From positions 1-64,000 of the forward strand of contig NZ_JAKZFR010000005.1 of NCBI RefSeq assembly GCF_022808935.1: a DNA stretch of 64,000 nt. The letters are read 5' to 3'. Source of the DNA: Geothrix sp. SG200 (lineage in GTDB: Bacteria; Acidobacteriota; Holophagae; Holophagales; Holophagaceae). The notes beneath the pieces were generated by a model. The model was not told the DNA's origin, made no database searches, and saw nothing but the letters and a program-made list of their open reading frames with translations. Shown here piece after piece: positions 16,293-28,234 of this stretch; the stretch's first letter is position 1; each line of letters starts with the position of its first letter. Position numbers and translations under genes: made by a program.

Positions 16293-18188
16293 ATGCTCAG
16301 GAACCCAGCCTGGATGGGTCTTCGCGGCATCCTCCTCCTCGCGGTGGCGGCCTTCGTCGGCTGCGGGAAGGGGACTTCCGACCCGGTGGTGTACTACGGC
16401 TACTACCACCCGGCCGGCTGGATCAATGAGCATCCCGGCAAGGCCCTGGCCGATGCGGGCAGCTGCGCCAGGTGCCACGAGCTGACGGTCCTGAAGGTCG
16501 GCAGCGGCGTGCCCTCCTGCATGGCTTCTGCCTGCCACCATGGCACCCAGCCGGGCTGGGCGAACGCGGACCTCCACGGCCTGCGGGCGAAGCTGGCGGC
16601 GGGCCCTTCGGGGAGAAGCTTCGCTTCCTGCCAGATCTGCCACGGGAAGGACTTCTCCGGGGGCGGTTCGGCGAACGCCTGCGCGACCTGCCACGGGGTC
16701 CAGGCGCCGCACCCCGCCAAGCCATGGCGTCTCTCCGCCGGATCGCTCCACACGCACACCACCACCGATCCCTCCAATGCGGCGGTGTGCGCCCAGTGCC
16801 ACTACCCGGGCTCCCCCCACAACCCCGCCGGGCACCCGGCGTCGCCAGCCCCCGCTGGCACGCAGCCCGGCTGCTACAACGCCACCCTGTGCCACGCGAA
16901 CGCCGGCGCGCCCCATCCGCTGGGCCCCATCTGGACGGAGGCCACGAGCCCCTCGTTCCATGGGATCCAGGCCAAGCAGGACCTGCTCTACTGCCAGAGC
17001 TGCCACGGCACGCCCGGCACTCCGATGTTCGATGGGGGCACCGCGTCGACGGCCTGCTCCGCCTGCCATACGGCGGCCTTCGCCCATTCCACGACCTGGT
17101 ACCAGGATCCGGTCCAGACCTTCCCGGGCTATGTGCCTTCGCATCGCAACGCGGGCAACCTCGCGGCCTGCCAGGCCTGCCATGACGGCCTCGTCCAGGG
17201 CCGGACCGCGCCCCTGCCCGCGGCCCCGAGCTGCTACTCGGCCTCCTTCGACAACGGCGTCCACGGCACGGTCGGATGCCACGCCAACGGCCCCGCCGCG
17301 CCGAACCATCCCGTCCCGTTCACGGGCACGACCCACACGACGGTGACCCAGGCCCAGTTCACGGCGGACTGCGCGGCCTGCCATGCGGTGGCCGGAAGCT
17401 CTCCCGTGGCGGGGGCGCCGCTTTGCAGCGTGTGCCACCAGGCCGCCTCCCCCCTGGACGCCGGGAAGGGCCCGGGGACCTGCCTCTCCTGCCACCTGGG
17501 CGCGGCCGGTCTGCCCGCCGGTCCCACGGGCACGGCCTTCCCCAGCCTGGCCGGGGCCCACGCCAAGCACATGGGCCTGCGGACCGCCCTGACCTGCAAC
17601 ACCTGCCACAACGGCATCGGCGCAGGCAGCCTGGCGCACTACAACGCCGCCAATGCGCGCGTCTCCCAGCCGACCTCCCCGGCCCCGGTGGCCATGGTGG
17701 CCACCTTCAACGCCCAGTCGGGCACGGCCGGGTTCACCGCGGCTGCGCTGACCTGCTCCAACGTGAGCTGCCATGGCGGCCAGACGACCCCAAGCTGGCA
17801 GACGGGGACGCTCGCCGTGAATGCCACGACCTACTGCCTGGCCTGCCATAAGATCGCTTCCACCCCCACCCAGTACAACGACGCCATGGGCCGCCACAAC
17901 ACCCCGAGCGACCACAACCAGACCTGCGACTACTGCCATGACATGACGCAGGCCAAGCCGGGCGCCCAGAACCACTTCAAGTACCTCGATACCCCCGCGG
18001 TCAGCGGGGCCGTCACCGGCTCACCCGCCGATCAGTTCCCCAGCGACACCATCCGGTTCGGAGGCGGCTCACAGCCGGCCACCGGCGCGCTCACCTACAC
18101 GGTCACCTCCAGCACCCAGGGGCAGGGTGGCTGTGCGCTGACCTGCCACACCCAGGACCACACCACCGCCAACAACACCTGGAACTGA
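16293..18188 (+). CDS. Multihaem c-type cytochrome lipoprotein (CxxCH/CxxxxCH type, about 18 haem sites)
   Basis: A 631-residue exported electron-transfer protein. The signal peptide ends in FVGC (C24), indicating a lipoprotein. I count 13 CXXCH motifs, two CX4CH (CMASACH, CSNVSCH) and three atypical candidates: CX5CH (CYNATLCH), CX3CH (CALTCH) and a CX14CH spacing starting at CYSASFDN. The CxxxxCH pattern is typical of the large Geobacter-type OmcA-unrelated multihaem family (GSu_C4xC). Many further His residues could be distal ligands. ATG 16293 has TGGAGGTG upstream. It heads a cluster with a monohaem cytochrome, a barrel and a P460-like protein, suggesting periplasmic or outer-membrane electron transfer (inference). 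Confidence 0.92.
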   Translation: MLRNPAWMGLRGILLLAVAAFVGCGKGTSDPVVYYGYYHPAGWINEHPGKALADAGSCARCHELTVLKVGSGVPSCMASACHHGTQPGWANADLHGLRAKLAAGPSGRSFASCQICHGKDFSGGGSANACATCHGVQAPHPAKPWRLSAGSLHTHTTTDPSNAAVCAQCHYPGSPHNPAGHPASPAPAGTQPGCYNATLCHANAGAPHPLGPIWTEATSPSFHGIQAKQDLLYCQSCHGTPGTPMFDGGTASTACSACHTAAFAHSTTWYQDPVQTFPGYVPSHRNAGNLAACQACHDGLVQGRTAPLPAAPSCYSASFDNGVHGTVGCHANGPAAPNHPVPFTGTTHTTVTQAQFTADCAACHAVAGSSPVAGAPLCSVCHQAASPLDAGKGPGTCLSCHLGAAGLPAGPTGTAFPSLAGAHAKHMGLRTALTCNTCHNGIGAGSLAHYNAANARVSQPTSPAPVAMVATFNAQSGTAGFTAAALTCSNVSCHGGQTTPSWQTGTLAVNATTYCLACHKIASTPTQYNDAMGRHNTPSDHNQTCDYCHDMTQAKPGAQNHFKYLDTPAVSGAVTGSPADQFPSDTIRFGGGSQPATGALTYTVTSSTQGQGGCALTCHTQDHTTANNTWN

Positions 18189-18227
18189 TTTCCCCCGCCT
18201 TTCCACCCTCCCATAGGAGATTCCTCC

Positions 18228-18581
18228 ATGAGCCGTGCCCTTCTGCCCCTCCTGCTGCTCGCTGGCGCCACGCTGTCCGCCGGAGACCCCGCCAAGGACC
18301 TACCCAAGTTCCAGGGCGATCTCCAGAAGTACTGGACCGATGCCTGCGCCCGCTGCCACGGCGTCAACGGCAACGGCCGCGACAACAGCGGCAAGCCGCT
18401 TCCCGACGCCGGTTTCGACTTCACGGACAGCCGCAAGGCCAACAAGAAGAAGGACAGCGACTGGGTGAAGGTCACCATGCAGGGCAAGGACAAGATGCCG
18501 GCCTTCAAGGACAAGATGTCCGAGGCCGACGCCCAGAGGATGATCACCGACATCGTCCGCAAGTTCGCCGCCAAGCGCTGA
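18228..18581 (+). CDS. Monohaem class I c-type cytochrome
   Basis: A 117-residue periplasmic cytochrome. The signal peptide (about 1-18, ending TLSAG) is followed by the haem site CARCH at 40-44 and a likely distal Met in KMPAFKDKM. The fold fits a small class I cytochrome. It lies 39 nt after the multihaem gene and 11 nt before the barrel gene, so it is probably in the same operon and may shuttle electrons between the P460-like membrane protein and the multihaem lipoprotein (inference). Confidence 0.92.
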   Translation: MSRALLPLLLLAGATLSAGDPAKDLPKFQGDLQKYWTDACARCHGVNGNGRDNSGKPLPDAGFDFTDSRKANKKKDSDWVKVTMQGKDKMPAFKDKMSEADAQRMITDIVRKFAAKR

Positions 18582-18592
18582 GTGGAGGCCGG

Positions 18593-19459
18593 ATGCCACG
18601 GAAGCTCCTCTCTCTCGCCTGCGCAGTCGGGACCGCGTGCGCGCTCCACGCCGAGTCCTCGGACTATCCCCTGGCCATCAACCTCCCCACGGCCGAGCGG
18701 ATGCAGTTCTGGGACATCGGCCTCGCCTTCACCCACCGCTTCGTCACGCCGGTGAAGGACCACGGCAAGGATGTCTACGGCCTGGACGGCTACGCCTATG
18801 CCGGCCTGGGGTTCACCTTCGGCATCAAGCCGGTCCCCGGCCTCAACGCCTTCATCTACCGCACGGCGGACAACAAGACCTTCACCTTCGGCTTGCAGCA
18901 GCAGGTGCTGGACCTGGATCGCATCCGCATGGCCGTGCGGGCAGAGCGGTTCGACGAGGTGGTGCCTGCCACCACCACGCCCATCGGAAGGGTGGGCGTC
19001 GCCGGGGGCGTCTTCCAGGTGCCCACGGAGATCTTCCTCACGGACGACATCATCTTTTCGGTGGTGCCCACTTACATCACCAAGACCACCACCACCGACA
19101 CGATCCTGGCGGTGCCGCCCGGGGCCGCGCCCAACACCTCGCCCAACACGGGAGGCGTGTTCAACGTGGGTCTGGGCCTGCGCATCGGGTTCACCGAGAA
19201 GTTCTCCTTCATGGGCGAGTACTATCCGCGGCCGTCCAAGTTCGCCCACGCCACGCCCGGCGTCGTGACCGACGGCAGCACCTACCGGCCAGGCTTCGCC
19301 GCCGGCGTCTCCTACCGGACCTTCAAGCACCGCTTCACCCTTATCGGGACCAACGTTCCAGGCACCACGGCCAACCAGGTCCTCAGCGGGGACTACGGAG
19401 GCGGGCCCAGGTCCTCCTCCCAGTGGTCCATCGGCTTCAACGTCGTCCGCGTGTTCTGA
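18593..19459 (+). CDS. Outer-membrane beta-barrel protein, DUF5777-like
   Basis: A 288-residue exported protein with signal peptide MPRKLLSLACAVGTACALHA and alternating, aromatic-rich strands typical of a small beta-barrel (for example MQFWDIGLAFTHRF, YAYAGLGFTFGIKP). It ends in a strand with the final phenylalanine (NVVRVF), a usual outer-membrane insertion signal. The sequence resembles DUF5777 barrels from memory. Its place between cytochrome genes suggests a role in an electron conduit or in exporting a substrate, but the barrel is much smaller than MtrB-type porins. Confidence 0.7.
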   Translation: MPRKLLSLACAVGTACALHAESSDYPLAINLPTAERMQFWDIGLAFTHRFVTPVKDHGKDVYGLDGYAYAGLGFTFGIKPVPGLNAFIYRTADNKTFTFGLQQQVLDLDRIRMAVRAERFDEVVPATTTPIGRVGVAGGVFQVPTEIFLTDDIIFSVVPTYITKTTTTDTILAVPPGAAPNTSPNTGGVFNVGLGLRIGFTEKFSFMGEYYPRPSKFAHATPGVVTDGSTYRPGFAAGVSYRTFKHRFTLIGTNVPGTTANQVLSGDYGGGPRSSSQWSIGFNVVRVF

Positions 19460-19471
19460 GGTCGCCCGCCC

Positions 19472-20449
19472 GTGTCCACCGCCCCCCTGCTCGAGTTCAT
19501 CGCCCGGGAGCACCCGGCCTTCGTCCACATCCCCCTGGGCCTGATCGCCGTGCTGCCGCTGGCCATGCTGGCCTCCTTCCATCCGAGGCATGCCCGGCTG
19601 TGGACGGGCACATCGTTCTTCCTGGCCCTCGTGGGCTGGCTGGGCAGCACCGTGGCCCTGGCCAGCGGCCTCCTGTGGGGGCGCCAGATTGCGCTCATCC
19701 CGCCCGGGGCCTTCCTTCCGCGGACCGTCACCGAGAAACAGGTCCTGCAGCGGATCCTGCAGCTCCACGAGCTGGCGGCCCTCAGCGGGTTCCTGGTCGG
19801 TGGCCTATGCCTCTGGCTGCTCTGGCGCGCCTGGCGCCGGCTTGACGCCCCCGTGGCGCTGGGTCATCCCCGGCGGGCCGGCCGCCGGTTCTGGGAACGA
19901 GGCGTGGGGGCGGGCTCGCTCCTGGTGGGCGTCATCTGGCTGGGGTGCTGGGGGCTCAGCGGGAAGCTGGGCGGCATCATGGTCTTCGGCAACGAGGAGA
20001 CCAACCGGGCTGCGGCCGAGGCGGATGCCGCCAAGCGGGCGGATGCCGAGGCGGACCTGCCCATCCGGGCCCTGGACTACGCGAGCCTCGAGCCCGCCAC
20101 CTCGGCACCGATCCGCAGCAAGTCCCACGGGAACCGCTGGCAGCGAACCTGGGTCACCGCCTCGGGGATCGACGCCTACCGCGCCGGCCAGCCGCTTCCC
20201 CCCGGAGCCTACGCGGTGCTCTCCACCTACGAAGACGACCACGGCCGGCCGGGGACCGAGCCGGGCCCGCTCTACATGAAGGAGACGAAGGCCGACGGCA
20301 GCAGCGCCTTCGCCTTCTACTGGCCCCGGGTGCCGGAAGCCCGGCGCGGAGAGGTGGAGGGTCAGGACGGGGTCTACTGGCGGAGCCCCGACCCGCACCT
20401 GGCGGCCTGCGTGGACTGCCACGCGAAATCCGGCGCGGCCCGGAAATAG
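19472..20449 (+). CDS. Membrane protein with DUF2231-like domain fused to a cytochrome P460-like haem domain
   Basis: A 325-residue protein starting at GTG 19472. Four membrane helices (about 16-35, 44-68, 95-116, 140-168) form a DUF2231-like region with conserved His in REHPAFVHIP and LHELAALSG. The loops after helices 1 and 3 are basic, placing them in the cytoplasm and the C-terminus in the periplasm. The C-terminal 120 residues resemble cytochrome P460 (PPGAYAVLSTYEDD, PLYMKETKADGSSAF) and end with the haem site CVDCH at 313-317. The fusion suggests a membrane-tethered redox enzyme or quinone-to-cytochrome step; substrate unknown. Confidence 0.75.
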   Translation: MSTAPLLEFIAREHPAFVHIPLGLIAVLPLAMLASFHPRHARLWTGTSFFLALVGWLGSTVALASGLLWGRQIALIPPGAFLPRTVTEKQVLQRILQLHELAALSGFLVGGLCLWLLWRAWRRLDAPVALGHPRRAGRRFWERGVGAGSLLVGVIWLGCWGLSGKLGGIMVFGNEETNRAAAEADAAKRADAEADLPIRALDYASLEPATSAPIRSKSHGNRWQRTWVTASGIDAYRAGQPLPPGAYAVLSTYEDDHGRPGTEPGPLYMKETKADGSSAFAFYWPRVPEARRGEVEGQDGVYWRSPDPHLAACVDCHAKSGAARK

Positions 20450-20508
20450 GAACGCCCCCGGGTTGACCTCAAGACACGAGGCTGACACCGTCGTGCGTGA
20501 GGTCCCCC

Positions 20509-23193
20509 ATGCGCCTGATGAGCCTGAGCCCCCTGGCCCTGTCGATCTGCCTGGCTTCGCCGCTGATCGCCGCGGGCCGACCCCGGAAGGCCGAGCCCGC
20601 CGCGTCGCCCGCGGTCCCGGCCCTTCCGGTGGACGCCACCTTCCTGAAGCCCCTGAAGGCCCGGGCCATCGGGCCCGCCGTCATGGGCGGGCGCATCTCC
20701 GAGGTGGCCGTGGATCCCTCGGATCCCTTCACCTGCTACGTGGGCCTCGCCCACGGCGGCGTGATGAAGACCACGGACGCAGGCGCCAGCTTCCAGCCCA
20801 TCTTCGACAAGACAGGCGTTGGCTCCATTGGCGCCCTGGCCGTGTCCCCCGCGAACGCTAAGGTGGTGTGGGCCGGCACGGGCGAGGCCAACGACCGCAA
20901 CAGCTCCGGCTGGGGGAAGGGTGTGTTCCGCAGCACGGACGGCGGGACCACCTGGACGGCCGCGGGCCTGGAGGCCAGCCGCTGCATCGCGCGCCTGGCC
21001 GTCCATCCCAAGGACGAGGCCGTGGCCTACGCCGCGGCCATGGGCGATCTTTGGACGCCGGGCGGCGAGCGGGGCCTCTACAAGACCACCGACGGCGGGA
21101 AGAGCTGGAAGGCCGTGCTCACCGCCCCGGCGCCCTACGGCGACCGGGTGGGCTGCGGCGACGTGGTGCTGGACCCGCGGAATCCCGACATCGTCTACGC
21201 CGCCCTCTACGCGCGGCGCCGCTTTCCCTGGGCCTTCCAGGCGGGGCCGGCGGCCACGGAGGGACGCGATCTTGGCGGCATCTTCCGCAGCACGGACGGC
21301 GGGGCCACCTGGACGAAGCTTACGAAGGGCCTGCCGGCAGGCACGGGGCGCATCGGCCTGGCCGTCAGCGCCTCGAAGCCCGGCGTGGTGATGGCCGTGG
21401 TGCAGAGCGACGAGGGCGGCACCGTCCCCATCATGGACATCATGAGCAAGGCCGGCGGCACCTTCCGATCCGAGGATGGCGGCGACACCTGGACCCGCAC
21501 CAGCCCCCTGAACCCCCGCCCCTTCTACTTCAGCCAGATCCGCATCGCCCCGGACGACGACCGCCGCGTCTACGTCCTGGGCTTCGGCCTGCACGTCTCC
21601 GAGGACGGCGGCGCCACCTGGCGGGAGGACCGCTCCGAGAAGGTGCACCCGGATCTGCACGCCCTGGCCTTCGACCCGAAGGCGCCGAAGCACCTCCTGC
21701 TGGGGACGGACGGCGGGCTGTACCAGAGCCACTCCGCCGGCGCCTCCTGGGAGGCGCTGAACCGCTTTCCCGCCGGCGAGTACTACCGCATCGCCGTCGA
21801 CGACGGCACGCCCTACCGGGTGGCCGGCGGACTCCAGGACAACCGGAACTGGGTGGGCCCCGGCCGAACCTTCAGCAAGGACGGCATCCTCAACCAGGAC
21901 TGGACGAACCTGGGGGGCGGCGACGGCTTCCACGTGCTGTTCGATCCCGCCGACGCCGGGATCCTGTTCGCGGAGAGCCAGGGCGGATCCATCTTCCGGG
22001 TGAACCTCCGCAGCGGGGCCACCAAGTTCCTGCGGCCCGAGCCCGCCGAGGGGCAGGAGGCCTACCGCTTCCACTGGGCCAGCCCCTTCCTCCGCAGCCG
22101 GCACGCCAAGGACGTGCTCTACCTGGCGGGCAACCGCGTGTTCAAGCTGACGGATCGGGGCGAGCGCTGGAAGCCCATCAGCCCCGACCTCACCACCCAG
22201 GATCCCCAGCGCACCCGCACCAGCGGCAGCGGCGCCGAGACTTTCGGCGTGATCTACACCCTGGCCGAATCCCCCGCCAAGGCCGGGCAGCTCTGGGTGG
22301 GCACGGACGACGGGAAGGTCTGGCGCACCGAGGACGAGGGCGGCACCTGGGTGGACCTCACGCCGAACCTGCCGGCGGCGGTGAAGGGCCGGTGGATCCA
22401 GCGCCTCGAGGCCGGCCGGGAGCCCGGCGTGGCCTACCTGGTGGCCCAGGCGTACCGCACCGGCTCCTACGCGCCGCTGGTCTACCGTACGGCGGATGGA
22501 GGGAGGACCTGGCAGGGGCTCGGCGCGGGCCTGCCCCCGGACCAGCCGGCCCACGTGGTGAAGGAGGATCCGGTCAACCCGAAGGTGCTCTACTGCGGCA
22601 CCGAGGGCGGCCTGTTCGTGAGCCTGGACCAGGGCCAGCGCTGGCTGCCCCTGGGCGATCTGCCGCCGGTGCCCGTGGACGACCTGGCCATCCAGGCCCG
22701 GGAGAATGACCTCGTCATCGCTACCCACGGCCGCAGCCTCTTCGTGCTGGACGACCTGTCCGTGCTGCAGGGCCTGTCGCCCGAGGTGCTGGGCGGAGAG
22801 CTCCACCTCTTCACGCCACGGCCCGTCCTGGCCCGCCAGCTCCTGCCCGGAAACGCCAACGAGGAGGGGAAGGCCGGGACCTTCCGGGGGGTCAATCCGC
22901 CCTTGGGCGCCACCTTCCAGATCTACCTCAAGGCCGACACCGGAGAGGACCTGAGCCTGGCCATCAAGGCTCCGGACGGCCGGCCCGTGGCCAACCTCAA
23001 GGCACCGGGGCGGGCGGGCCTCCAGCGCATCGCCTGGGACCTGAGGCCCACCTCGGACCTGGTCTCGTCCTACCGAGGCGAGGGCTCGAAGTTCGTCAAG
23101 CCCGGCCTCTACACGGTCACCGTGACCCGGGGCTCGGCGGAGGCCGCGGGGACGATCCAGATGGAGGTCGGCGAGGACCTGGAGACGCGCTGA
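20509..23193 (+). CDS. Secreted BNR/Asp-box beta-propeller protein (sortilin/VPS10-like)
   Basis: An 894-residue exported protein with signal peptide MRLMSLSPLALSICLASPLI. At least seven Asp-box motifs are visible (STDGGTTW, TTDGGKSW, STDGGATW, SEDGGDTW, SEDGGATW, TEDEGGTW, TADGGRTW), which mark blades of one or two beta-propellers. The C-terminal about 130 residues look like a separate beta-sandwich. Such proteins are often annotated as glycosyl hydrolase BNR-repeat or WD40/YVTN proteins, but no catalytic residues can be assigned. ATG 20509 is chosen over GTG 20497 because TGAGG lies 6 nt before it. It converges with the Cache kinase (1 nt gap). Confidence 0.88.
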   Translation: MRLMSLSPLALSICLASPLIAAGRPRKAEPAASPAVPALPVDATFLKPLKARAIGPAVMGGRISEVAVDPSDPFTCYVGLAHGGVMKTTDAGASFQPIFDKTGVGSIGALAVSPANAKVVWAGTGEANDRNSSGWGKGVFRSTDGGTTWTAAGLEASRCIARLAVHPKDEAVAYAAAMGDLWTPGGERGLYKTTDGGKSWKAVLTAPAPYGDRVGCGDVVLDPRNPDIVYAALYARRRFPWAFQAGPAATEGRDLGGIFRSTDGGATWTKLTKGLPAGTGRIGLAVSASKPGVVMAVVQSDEGGTVPIMDIMSKAGGTFRSEDGGDTWTRTSPLNPRPFYFSQIRIAPDDDRRVYVLGFGLHVSEDGGATWREDRSEKVHPDLHALAFDPKAPKHLLLGTDGGLYQSHSAGASWEALNRFPAGEYYRIAVDDGTPYRVAGGLQDNRNWVGPGRTFSKDGILNQDWTNLGGGDGFHVLFDPADAGILFAESQGGSIFRVNLRSGATKFLRPEPAEGQEAYRFHWASPFLRSRHAKDVLYLAGNRVFKLTDRGERWKPISPDLTTQDPQRTRTSGSGAETFGVIYTLAESPAKAGQLWVGTDDGKVWRTEDEGGTWVDLTPNLPAAVKGRWIQRLEAGREPGVAYLVAQAYRTGSYAPLVYRTADGGRTWQGLGAGLPPDQPAHVVKEDPVNPKVLYCGTEGGLFVSLDQGQRWLPLGDLPPVPVDDLAIQARENDLVIATHGRSLFVLDDLSVLQGLSPEVLGGELHLFTPRPVLARQLLPGNANEEGKAGTFRGVNPPLGATFQIYLKADTGEDLSLAIKAPDGRPVANLKAPGRAGLQRIAWDLRPTSDLVSSYRGEGSKFVKPGLYTVTVTRGSAEAAGTIQMEVGEDLETR

Positions 23194-23194
23194 C

Positions 23195-25513
23195 CTAGCG
23201 GGCTCCAGAGGCCCCCAGCATCTCCGCCATCAGGCCCAGCAGGCGCGGCAGCTCGAAGGGCTTGGGCAGGAGCCGCACCCGGGGCACCCTGGCCAGCTTC
23301 GCCTCCATGCCCTCCAGCCCCTGGCCGCTCACCAGGATGAAGGGTACCGTCGAGCCCGTGGCCCGGATCCGCTCCAGTAGCTCCAGCCCCGTGCAGTCGG
23401 GCATGCGGTGGTCGCTCAGCACCAGGTCGTAGCGGCCCGTCTGCCAGGCCTGCCAGGCCACGCTCCCGTCCGGAGTTGCCGTGACCTGCGCCCGGGCCAG
23501 GGTCAGGGCGTCCGCCAGCATGTCGCGCAGGAGGGTCTCATCTTCGGCCACCAGGATCCGCCGTCCGGCCAAGGTTCCCGGATCTGCGGCGGGATCGGTC
23601 GGAGCCGGGGCCTCCTGTGGCGCGTCCGTGGGGACCGGCGGGAGGCACATGCGGAAACAGGCCCCGCCGCCCGGGGCATTCTCCGCCCAGACCTGTCCCC
23701 GGTGGGCCCTCACGATGCCGAAGACCATGGCCAGTCCCAGGCCGGTGCCCTTGGTCGAATCCTTCGTGGTGACGAAGGGTTCGAAGATGTGCGGCAGGAG
23801 ATGGTCGGGAATGCCCGTGCCCGTGTCCTGGACCTCCATGCAGACCTGCCCTTCCTCGTCCAGGAAGGTCCGGAGGGTGAGGCTGCCCCCCGCCGGCATG
23901 GCATCCCGCGCATTCACCACCAGGTTCATGAGCACCTGCTCCAGCTGCACCGAGTCGCCTTCCACCCGGGGAAGGTCCGGGTCGAGGGCCAGGTGCAGCC
24001 GGATCAGGCCCCCCAGCAGGCGCTCCAAGAGGGCCGCCGTATCGCCGATGAGCGCGTTGAGGTCGAGGGGCTTCAGCTCCGGCCGCGACTGGTGGCTGAA
24101 GGACAGCAGGGCCTTGGTGGTCTGGGCGCAGCGCTTCGTGGCCTCCTCGGCGCGGAGGATCCGGTTGATCACCGGATGCCCCTCGGGCAGCAGCTCCCGG
24201 CTCAGGTGGAGCTGGCCCAGGATCGCGGCCAGCTGGTTGTTGACGTCGTGGGCAATGCCCCCGGCCAGGGTGCCCACGGTCTCCATGCGCTGGCTGTGCT
24301 CCAGCTGGCTCTGCAGGCGGGCGCGGTCCGCGAGGCTCTCGTCCGCCCGGAGGAGGGCGTGTTCCAGGCTGCGGATCTCCTGGATGTCCGAGTGGATGGT
24401 GGGGGCAGGTCCGCCCTGCCCCAGGGTTTCCGCCATGGTCCCGAGGGCGGTGATGGGTTCGGCCACCCGGCGGGCGATGTGATGGATGCGCCAGGCGGCC
24501 AGGGCGAGGCCGATGACGACCAGACCGAACAGGCCCGCCACCCGGAATCCCAGCGGGCCCAGCAGGTCATCCTCGGGGATGGCCAGCATCAGCGACCAGT
24601 GGAGGCCCGGGAGGCCCTCGAAGGAGCGGGACAGCCCCATGGCCGTCCGGCCCCCCAGGCGGATGCGGCGGGGCGCCCCATCCTTCGCGTCGTCCTCCAG
24701 GCGGATCCCCGGATTCAGGAAGCGGGCTTCCGGGGGCTTGAGGAAGGCCTGGCGGCGGTTTTCGGGGGATTCATAGGCCGCGTCCCGCGGAAGGATCAGG
24801 GCCCGTCCCCGGGCGTCCACCACGAGGGACTGGCTGCGGGGCGTGGGCTGGGCGGACCAGACGCGGCGGGTGAGGTCGTCCAGCAGGAAGTCGAGGGCCA
24901 CCACGCCCCGGAGGCCGGCCTCGCCCCGGAGGGGCAGGGTGTACGTGATGCCCGGATCCTGGGTGGTGTAGAAGGTGTAGGGTTCGGTCCAGGCAGGGGA
25001 GGAGGCCGCCGCTCCGGCGGCGTACCAGGGCCGGGTGCGGGGATCGTAGGACATGGGGGTCCAGGGTCCCGGCGCCGCGGGTCCGGCCAGATCGAGGCGC
25101 CGCCAGCGGATCCGGGCCCCGGGCCCCGCATTCTCCAGCTCCCGGAGGGACCAGACCTGGCCGATTCTCAGGAAGAGCAGGGATCGCCCATCCGAGGCGG
25201 CCAGGTTGAGGCTGGTGATGCTGTGCTGGGCCATCAGCGCCGGCAGGATCATCCGGGCGGCCTGCTCGGGCTGGGCCGGATCCAGGGTCCCGTCCGTCCA
25301 CCAGTCATGGACCACCTGACCCAGGGACTGGGAGGACTGGAGATCGATCCGGAGCAGTTCGTCGAGGTGGCGCAGCGCCGTCTTGGCCCGCGCGCCCGCC
25401 TGCCGCTCCAGCGCCCGCTGCTGGCCCCACCAGGCCAGGCCCAGGAGCAGCGTGAACAGACCCGTCATGAGGATCAGGTGATCCCGCAACAGCAGGCGAC
25501 GGATGGGAAGCAT
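23195..25513 (-). CDS. Cache-domain hybrid sensor histidine kinase with receiver
   Basis: Membrane-bound hybrid kinase of 772 residues. Helix 1 (about 14-31), a periplasmic double-Cache sensor (about 35-310, with TRPWYAAG and TYTLPLRGEAGLRGVV segments typical of Cache), helix 2 (about 318-338), a HAMP-like linker, a phosphoacceptor helix with H422 in GGIAHDVNNQL, an ATPase domain with FEPFVTTKDSTKGTGLGL, and a receiver (about 650-765) with D701 in LVLSDHRMP. Cache sensors bind small carboxylates or amino acids in other systems; the ligand is unknown here. It follows alaS on the same strand after 72 nt. Confidence 0.9.
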   Translation of the reverse strand: MLPIRRLLLRDHLILMTGLFTLLLGLAWWGQQRALERQAGARAKTALRHLDELLRIDLQSSQSLGQVVHDWWTDGTLDPAQPEQAARMILPALMAQHSITSLNLAASDGRSLLFLRIGQVWSLRELENAGPGARIRWRRLDLAGPAAPGPWTPMSYDPRTRPWYAAGAAASSPAWTEPYTFYTTQDPGITYTLPLRGEAGLRGVVALDFLLDDLTRRVWSAQPTPRSQSLVVDARGRALILPRDAAYESPENRRQAFLKPPEARFLNPGIRLEDDAKDGAPRRIRLGGRTAMGLSRSFEGLPGLHWSLMLAIPEDDLLGPLGFRVAGLFGLVVIGLALAAWRIHHIARRVAEPITALGTMAETLGQGGPAPTIHSDIQEIRSLEHALLRADESLADRARLQSQLEHSQRMETVGTLAGGIAHDVNNQLAAILGQLHLSRELLPEGHPVINRILRAEEATKRCAQTTKALLSFSHQSRPELKPLDLNALIGDTAALLERLLGGLIRLHLALDPDLPRVEGDSVQLEQVLMNLVVNARDAMPAGGSLTLRTFLDEEGQVCMEVQDTGTGIPDHLLPHIFEPFVTTKDSTKGTGLGLAMVFGIVRAHRGQVWAENAPGGGACFRMCLPPVPTDAPQEAPAPTDPAADPGTLAGRRILVAEDETLLRDMLADALTLARAQVTATPDGSVAWQAWQTGRYDLVLSDHRMPDCTGLELLERIRATGSTVPFILVSGQGLEGMEAKLARVPRVRLLPKPFELPRLLGLMAEMLGASGAR

Positions 25514-25585
25514 GGGTGGGACGCCTCCGGGAGTGCTACCTCCATCTTGTCGGACCTGCAGGGCGAAAGGTAACCCTTGGCCGGA

Positions 25586-28207
<2,622 letters not shown>

Positions 28208-28234
28208 AGGTGATCCAGGATATCGGACGATCGG

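Noticed and set aside
20900-22600. Near-repeated GGCGGGACCACCTGGAC-type DNA motifs
   Set aside because: They encode the Asp-box repeats of the BNR protein and are not a mobile or CRISPR repeat.
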